Positions 56,501 to 64,000 of a DNA stretch of 64,000 bases are shown here, piece after piece. The notes under the pieces are model-generated. The model had not been told where the DNA came from and did no database searches. It saw only the letters and a list, made by a program, of their open reading frames with translations. Numbering within the stretch: position 1 is the stretch's first letter; each line of letters begins with the position of its first letter. The DNA is from Reticulascus tulasneorum (lineage: Eukaryota; Ascomycota; Sordariomycetes; Glomerellales; Reticulascaceae). The DNA is taken from positions 4,960,001 to 5,024,000 of the forward strand of contig LSAX01000001.1 of the NCBI GenBank assembly GCA_001557505.1, given 5' to 3'. The position numbers were made by a program, and so were the translations under genes.

Positions 56501-58805
56501 GTACATGATCTTAGATGAGGCTCACAACATCAAGAACTTCAAATCTCAACGTTGGCAGACGCTTCTGGGCTTCAACACCCGCTCCCGCCTCCTCTTGACT
56601 GGAACGCCGCTCCAGAACAACCTTACCGAGCTATGGTCGTTGCTCTTCTTTCTGATGCCACCCCAGAATGGTGTTGGCGGATTTGCAGATCTGCAGGAGT
56701 TCCACGATTGGTTTCACAAACCAGAGTCACAGATTTTGGAAAGCGGGCGCGAGACGATGGACGAAGAGGCTCGTGCGATTATCTCCAAGTTGCATAAGGT
56801 TCTCCGACCTTATCTTCTCCGCAGACTCAAGGCGGATGTTGAGAAACAGATGCCGGCGAAGTATGAGCATGTGGAGTTTTGTCGTCTCTCAAAGCGGCAA
56901 CGCGAGCTCTACGATGGATTCCTAGCTCGAACAGATACACGGGAAACACTTGCATCGGGGAACTACCTCTCGATTATCAACTGTCTCATGCAGCTCCGAA
57001 AAGTCTGCAATCATCCAGACCTCTTCGTGGATCGGCCAATCATGACATCCTTTAAAATGCACAAGTCTATTGCCGCGGACTACGAGGCTACGGAGCAATT
57101 CACAAGACGGACACTGTTAGCGAAATCGCCTATGAGTGTTGTCAGTCTTCGGTTCCTTAATATCATCCCAACTGCGCATGAATATATGTCAAACACAGCT
57201 GCCGAACGAATTTCGCAACTAAGCTCACATCGTGTCCTCTTGGATTTGCGCGAGGCTCAGAAGGCAAGAGCACAGAACGCATACACGAATCTTGATCCGG
57301 CAACAGTCAAGTCGAACATCGAGTATCTAGAAAGTGCAGCTCGGTGGGGGCGATTTGAGGAACTCCAGCACTGCGTTTATCTGAATGCCCTGCGACGCCA
57401 GCAGCGACCGATCTACGGCAAGCGGCTGGTGGAATTCTTGACTCTTGGCGTCAACAACCGGCCGCATAAGCCACGGCCCAAGATTCCACACAAAATCATA
57501 AGCTGGTTTGAGGAAGACTCCGGCTTTCTTAGTGCAGCAATTCCGACTATTGACCAGCGAGCAGCATCTATGCAAACGACAGTTCAGAAGTTTGCGTGTG
57601 TCACTCCCGCAGTAATTACCCGAGATATGACTCCATTTGTGCTAGGACGGAGGGGTATCCAGGCATTCGAGGAAGCGGACCTGAGGCTTTCTGCGCCTGT
57701 TCGATGGGCACCTTTTATGCCGAAGGAGACGCCCCCGGATCCCTGGCACGAGGCACGCATGCGGCTCAGCATCCAGTTCCCTGACAGACGCCTCCTCCAA
57801 TACGACTGCGGCAAGCTTCAAGTCCTGGATAAGTTGCTTCGGAAGCTTCAGTCTGGTGGCCATCGTGCCTTGATTTTCACTCAGATGACCAAGGTGCTGG
57901 ATATTCTTGAGCAGTTCCTGAATATACATGGGCACAAGTACCTCCGGCTAGATGGCTCAACCAAAGTTGAGCAAAGACAAATCCTCACGGATCGGTTCAA
58001 CAATGACCCTCGAATACTGTGCTTCATTCTATCCACAAGATCTGGTGGCTTGGGGATCAATCTCACGGGCGCCGATACTGTCATCTTCTACGATCAGGAT
58101 TGGAATCCGGCAATGGACAAGCAGTGCCAGGATCGATGCCATCGCATTGGGCAGACTCGTGATGTCCATATCTATAGGCTGATCAGTGAGCATACCATCG
58201 AGGCGAACATTCTCCGCAAGGCATCCCAGAAGCAGATGCTGGATGATGTTGTTATCCAAGAAGGCGAATTTACCACGGACTACTTCAATAAGCTTTCTGT
58301 TCGCGATGTCATTGGTGAGGAAGTCGACCTAGTCGATGACGGAATGGCTGCCGCAAACGCCGCCATGGATCGCGTTCTTGGTGGAGGGGATGGAAACGAG
58401 CCGAAAAACGTTGGAAAGGTTCTTGAACAGGCTGAGGATAAAGAAGACGTTGCTGCTGCAAGAGTTGCGGAACGAGAGGTGGAGGCGGATGATGCAGACT
58501 TTCAAGAAAAGCCCAGTGGTCACACCTCTGGGGCTTCCAGCACACGCCAAGGTACCCCGAGAGACGAAAAGCCCGAGCAGCCTAGGCTCGGTCCATCTGG
58601 ACTAAGCTGTTTCTCCGAATCTGTTGCACCTGACGACATGCTCGTAGCCGATGAAATCGAAGTCAATGCCTGGGGTGGGCATATCCGCAATGTAGATGAC
58701 TACATGCTTCGACTCATGGTAGAGCTGCTGAAGGACATCAAGCCAGAGTTGCCAAAGGATAAGAAGAAGAGCAAGAAAAAGGGTAAGGACACACGCAAGC
58801 GATAA
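53556..58805 (+). CDS. swr1: Swr1-type SNF2 ATPase, SWR1 chromatin-remodelling complex
   Basis: One uninterrupted frame of 1749 residues. A disordered basic N-terminus leads to an HSA domain at about 343-415 (RQWAHMDHMVKAVANFRKLM), which binds actin-related proteins. An acidic Asp/Glu/Ser stretch follows at about 468-628, probably for H2A.Z-H2B contact. The SNF2 motor has Walker A Lys890 in DEMGLGKT and DEAH at 987-990. A large insertion separates the two lobes, and the C-terminal helicase lobe (about 1438-1555) contains QCQDRCHRIGQTRDV. The tail ends in a Lys-rich stretch. The split motor with long insertion and HSA marks the Swr1/Ino80 class, and the acidic block favours Swr1, which exchanges H2A for H2A.Z in nucleosomes. 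Confidence 0.96.
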   Translation: MTETASPETAHANSDPADSQLDNQTAPEISDNDHKTEAKVEQPLPEVILDEPKTNGPVEDTEAMDEHPAKRRRVHEDSPSAAQRKKPVSPPWKRSAAEGPTSFTENGRRKSGRVNTIPLELQPPSDKRMTRRAHHGLRGSPPTNSKYTATNGHTSSAKSSSTMTNGTHKAGSLKTTSKTTPKVQTRKSVTHESKPAHRSTRKRTPSPPNHPTRQSTRSRRVLRQSLDGDATTPAQDSKYATQDSPNRTPRIKLRLRPSTIPLVHPGQISKRAKLGPTFEEYWEGAGNILVDDGGILAPEDGPRYTDHMAQRDAHMISRIEQAVAPGGILSAERCSAFVPEAEEEPPRQWAHMDHMVKAVANFRKLMLIEQQKHRNQAKRIAEACRDAWLRRQPKTAEQVEAEARAIWIGRYRVVIKSVFGTWENVRAEINRRKVQEWEAEEQRRVKAALNEAVNLSEQRLQAQRTQLDSDALSDEDDILDDDSDDAESLRDADNTSDTGPHSDMDADDDDSGEDDEAMSSSDEDDNVGDSAIDLADEHLTQEQLRAKYANLPNLETGDDNEAGLPNGASNGATAKAGPASGSDLETSDESVDMDDDLGTTDMDSDEEESGSEDVDDESEEDEEPSGLLGLFFGKSELKQMKKETVPEVSEDDEDAKMLDAGIARESTLTPFPQNGEPDDEDEVSLIQHPGFDLANDDESGPAPDIISPNTESPIQAFETAQLATTVNGRGPPSADQPGHGKSDLFGQTFVEMETRTPAKIVVDDVAMPDAPMEAHGIPEVEITTPPGETKVLSPETDPVTVPPTPERSHSPPTSDTKPSEADTLSLATPGAKDAISRSASPNPSNVATTKIPFLLRGTLREYQHYGLDWLAGLYANNTNGILADEMGLGKTIQTIALLAHLASHHEVWGPHLVIVPTSVMLNWEMEFKKWCPGFKILSYYGTQEERKKKRLGWTDDDTWNVCITSYQLVLQDAQVFRRRRWQYMILDEAHNIKNFKSQRWQTLLGFNTRSRLLLTGTPLQNNLTELWSLLFFLMPPQNGVGGFADLQEFHDWFHKPESQILESGRETMDEEARAIISKLHKVLRPYLLRRLKADVEKQMPAKYEHVEFCRLSKRQRELYDGFLARTDTRETLASGNYLSIINCLMQLRKVCNHPDLFVDRPIMTSFKMHKSIAADYEATEQFTRRTLLAKSPMSVVSLRFLNIIPTAHEYMSNTAAERISQLSSHRVLLDLREAQKARAQNAYTNLDPATVKSNIEYLESAARWGRFEELQHCVYLNALRRQQRPIYGKRLVEFLTLGVNNRPHKPRPKIPHKIISWFEEDSGFLSAAIPTIDQRAASMQTTVQKFACVTPAVITRDMTPFVLGRRGIQAFEEADLRLSAPVRWAPFMPKETPPDPWHEARMRLSIQFPDRRLLQYDCGKLQVLDKLLRKLQSGGHRALIFTQMTKVLDILEQFLNIHGHKYLRLDGSTKVEQRQILTDRFNNDPRILCFILSTRSGGLGINLTGADTVIFYDQDWNPAMDKQCQDRCHRIGQTRDVHIYRLISEHTIEANILRKASQKQMLDDVVIQEGEFTTDYFNKLSVRDVIGEEVDLVDDGMAAANAAMDRVLGGGDGNEPKNVGKVLEQAEDKEDVAAARVAEREVEADDADFQEKPSGHTSGASSTRQGTPRDEKPEQPRLGPSGLSCFSESVAPDDMLVADEIEVNAWGGHIRNVDDYMLRLMVELLKDIKPELPKDKKKSKKKGKDTRKR

Positions 58806-59774
58806 CGGTGCCCGCGTCCCTGTGTGTTATTAGAAGTTCTTGGTGTATTGTATACGAAGCATGCCATTTGGCAACTGGTTTCTTGGTGTATTTGTAGACC
58901 GCGCATGTAAAAGCCAGGATGGAACTGCAGTTTAAAGGCTGCCTGAGGACTCGGCGTTATTGCGGGTGGCTAGAATACAGCCTACAAACTGGGCATTCTT
59001 AGATATTGAATACCAACAAAAGACCACTCAACATACGTGCTTGCGGCCATGGAAGGATATTATCACCCAACTTATACCATCATACCCTAATTCCATGCCA
59101 GGCTAGACCCCCTTTCATTCCTTTGATCCGCGTTAAATTTCTTTATTCGGTACTCATCCTTTTCAATCAGGTGTGCATGGGTATCCAAACATGTTTGACA
59201 ATACATTATTAGTGGCAACGATGAACAGGACGATTCCATCGTTGCCGCATGGGTGAATTGTCTGCGCTATTGATATTCGTTAATGTTATGGAGAGATTGT
59301 ATCGACAGATGCTACAAGGCTCGACCCGCTTGTGACCCATCAGTAGATTTCCAATCATGCCAGCCAATCTCGGCCCATGTTGGAGACGTCCAGACATTTG
59401 ATCAGGATAAAGCTCCACTCCCAAACTCCGAACAGTTAGTCGGCGGCGGCTAATGCGAAGAGAGGGTCCCCCCTATTCCAATCGTCGCTAGTGACGGAAA
59501 CCCTTTCCCATTGCCCCTCATCCCAAAAGTGACAGGCTCGGTTGCAATTATAGCTCCGGATTGCATCATAGATAATGAAGGGGTCTTCTGGATTCATTTG
59601 AGCCCTGAGGAAGTTGGTTTCAGTCAGAATGGTGGTAATAAATGTCTTGTCCTTGAACTTGAAGCCACAGATCAAGCCACGACAGCCTAAAGATCGCAAA
59701 TAATAGCAATTTCCAACAATCCACAATTGCAATAACCCTTTGCCACTTAGAAGTGCAGTTTCAACAAAACCATC
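58806..59774. other. Intergenic between swr1 and MDR gene
   Basis: 970 bp. A minus-strand open frame of 253 codons (59436-60197) enters it from the MDR gene but is largely antisense shadow. Nothing else seen. Confidence 0.5.
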
Positions 59775-60906
59775 ATGAAAGAGGCAATCGTGCATCCCGA
59801 TACGACGGTCAAGATCCAAGAGATCGCCGTGCCAAAGCCTGGCACTGGCGAGCTTCTTATCAAGGTCGTCGTTGCAGGTATGAAAAATGTCCAAAGCTCC
59901 GTCACAACCGCTCTCAAACCTAACAATTAGCTCAGGCACAAATCCTAAAGACTGGAAAGTTCCCAAATGGACTGAAACAGGCAAAAATTCAGGTGACGAT
60001 GTAGCCGGCATCGTCGAAGCTGTCGGGGACAAAGTCCACGGCTTCAAGGCTGGTGACCGCGTGGCTGGATTCCACCTCATGATGACACCAAACGGAGCCT
60101 TCTCGGAGTACTCAGTTGTGCAAGCGCATACGGCGTTTATCATTCCTCCCGAAGTATCCTTCGAGGAAGCGGCCACCATTCCCTTAGCGGCACTCACCGC
60201 CGCCGTCGCCCTGTTCTACACTCTCGAATTGCCTTCCCCGTGGGATGCAGCTGCGGAGAAAGATCCCAAGATACCGCTCATTATCTATGGCGCGTCTAGT
60301 GCTATTGGTGCATTCGGGATCAAGCTTGCGGTGGAGGCGAACATTCATCCTATCATTGCAGTGGGGAGCCGTAACAGTGAATTCGTGATTCCATTTCTGA
60401 ATCCCACAAAAGGGGACAGGATCATCGACTACACGACCTATAAAACCCCTGATGAGTTAGTCTCAGCATTGAAAGATGCTTTGGTGCAGGCCGGCATTCC
60501 CTCTGGGCGAGCGTATCATGTCTATGACGCCATCTCCGAAGACAGCACATTCGTCCCGTTGTCCAAAGCCATTGCCGGACCGCCAAGCGAAAGGGGCCAG
60601 AAGCCGCGAATTGCGGTAATCATGCCAGGGAAAGACTACAGCCTTGCAGATCCGACTGTGGATATCGCGTTGACGAGCGTGGGCATGGTACAGAAAGGCA
60701 CGGAGAGACAGAAGCTGTTTGGATTCGTTTGGGCACAGGTGATCGCTCGGGGACTGCAAGAGGGCTGGTTTACGGCGCACCCATTTGAGATTGCGGAGGG
60801 CGGCTTGAATGGACTGGAGGCGGCGTTGAAGGGGCTGAGAGACGGAACGGTGAGAGGCAAGAAGATGGTCCTGAGAATTGGAGAGACGGAGGGTGTTGGG
60901 AGGTGA
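59775..60906 (+). CDS. Medium-chain dehydrogenase/reductase (zinc-independent quinone/enoyl reductase type)
   Basis: Two exons (59775-59877, 59936-60906) encode 357 residues; using the CTCAG acceptor restores the family sequence VVVAGTNPKDWKVPKW. The GroES-like half contains SGDDVAGIVEAVGDKVHGFK and GDRVAGF. The nucleotide-binding half has YGASSAIGAFGIKLA, the GxSSxxG variant typical of zinc-free quinone oxidoreductases and trans-acting enoyl reductases of fungi. The catalytic-zinc Cys/His residues of alcohol dehydrogenases are absent. The expected reaction is NADPH-dependent reduction of an activated double bond or quinone in the cytosol. Enoyl reductases of this type often serve polyketide clusters, but none is seen here, so a general reductase is as likely. 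Confidence 0.92.
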
Positions 60907-61496
60907 GCGGCGAGATGACGCAGGAGGTCGGTGGGGGTTTAAGAAAGTGTTTCGAAGAAATGAAAAGTTGGAAAGACGGTTGTGTTGTCGACTGCTGTAA
61001 AGTAGAGTAAAGCATCTAGAATTGAAGTCGCTTGCTCTGAGATCTGCTCTTGTTAGACCGAGCCCCAACGAGGAGGAGGCGCAGTCCTCCGTGGTTGTTC
61101 GGAGACCACCCGCTGCACCGGGAGAAACTACTTTTGGTCCACAGGCGTATCACGAAATGAAGACAACCAAAGATAAAATTTAACTTGCTTGATTTTATTT
61201 ATTCATTTTATCCAATCGGGCAGCTTCCTCCAAGCTTCGATACCGTTTCCGATACGTCGTTACATGCCAGTTAATGCTCCAAAACAATGCAGGGTTACAA
61301 TGTGCCCCATGGCAGGATCGGCCCCCCAAACGCCTGCGCCATTCGTGCGCATCCCTCCAGCCCAGTCTATCGTGAACCAAAATAAGAAAAATGTATTAGC
61401 AAGACATAGAGGACATCGAGTTTATGTCAGAATAGCCAGATCCAGGCTAGCCAAGAAGCGAAGAGCTGGTGAACAATGGTGGGTCTCCACAATCGC
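60907..61496. other. Convergent 3' spacer
   Basis: 590 bp between the converging ends of the MDR and DHA2 genes. No other feature. Confidence 0.5.
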
Positions 61497-63437
<1,941 letters not shown>

Positions 63438-64000
63438 CTTGATTGTTGTGGTTGAGACTGGCAGTCTATTTTGGAAGTGGATGGTATTGCGAGCGGGGAG
63501 TGGATGAGACGGGAGGGACACCACAGACGATGGCAGGGTTGGGGACTTGTTCGGGATGATGGGATGAAGGGATTATCAATTCTAGTCCTTGTTGTTGCTC
63601 CTGGTGATCTGGGGAGATAGCCAAAAGGGTGGGAGGCAAACAGATGCTATATACCAAACCATCGAAATGCTTCCCGACGGTCCACGATGAACAGCCGTTG
63701 TGGCGTCGGTGATTTGGTAAGACCCCTTCGCTGGTCATCATCATAGCGAGCGGTGCTCGCTAGTCCCCGAGACGGGGTTCTGGGCGTCCTGGCACATCGG
63801 CGTGCTTCCGGTAGCAGGTGGAGGGGACTTGGCCCTGTGCCTCATGCAGGCCACGGTGCGACCCACAAGCGAAAGAGACATTGTGGCTTGCTAGCAGCAA
63901 TTACGGCCGACCATTCTAGTGTACCTTATGTCAAAGAAGAACGTGCATGCGCTGTAAGAGGAACTATGCAGCAACCTGTCAAATTCGGGCTTCCCAGTTG
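63438..64000. other. Upstream region of DHA2 transporter
   Basis: Presumed promoter of the transporter; the window ends here. The open frame at 63466-63744 has no recognisable content. Confidence 0.5.

Overview
This window is nuclear DNA from a filamentous ascomycete (Pezizomycotina). Most genes are split by 45-75 bp introns with GT donors and CTAAC-like branch sites. The families present are typical of these moulds: HET protein, fungal-type transcription-factor domains, XIP aquaporin, Swr1 remodeller, GH43 arabinanase, and OPT and DHA2 transporters. TAGGTACCTA/CTAC-rich spacers hint at Sordariomycetes, but the sequence does not settle genus or class. I built 23 protein-coding models by hand; wherever I joined exons, the reading phase closes across every intron.

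Left part (1-25.7 kb), accessory in character. A small VOC/glyoxalase-fold protein (-) is followed by a monocarboxylate-type MFS transporter (-) with a predicted 13-nt microexon. Then come a small cysteine-bearing secreted protein (-), a cytochrome P450 (-), a fungal transcription-factor-like protein without a zinc cluster (+), an NAD(P)-dependent SDR reductase (+) and a second, shorter transcription-factor-like protein (+). A heterokaryon-incompatibility (HET) protein (-), an XIP aquaporin (+), an aldo/keto reductase (-) and a ten-exon oligopeptide transporter (-) complete this part. Transporter, P450, reductases and two regulators look like a small catabolic or modification cluster, but no PKS, NRPS or terpene synthase is present.

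Middle (25.7-33.1 kb) is a 7.4 kb stretch without a convincing gene, carrying short tandem repeats and palindromes.

Right-centre (33.1-48.4 kb) is rich in secreted proteins: a DUF1996 protein (+), a secreted amidase with an extra N-terminal domain (-), an HxxxD acyltransferase (-), a secreted predicted beta-propeller protein with a Ser/Thr stalk (+), a chromate transporter (-) and a GH43 arabinanase (+).

Right end (49-64 kb) is more housekeeping: a conserved fungal protein of unknown function (-), the complex I subunit NDUFB8 (-) diverging from the Swr1 chromatin remodeller (+), a zinc-less MDR oxidoreductase (+) and a 14-helix DHA2 drug transporter (-).

Exon joins are inferred from splice consensus, phase and family expectation; no transcript data were available. 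Intergenic stretches are listed so that gaps are explicit.
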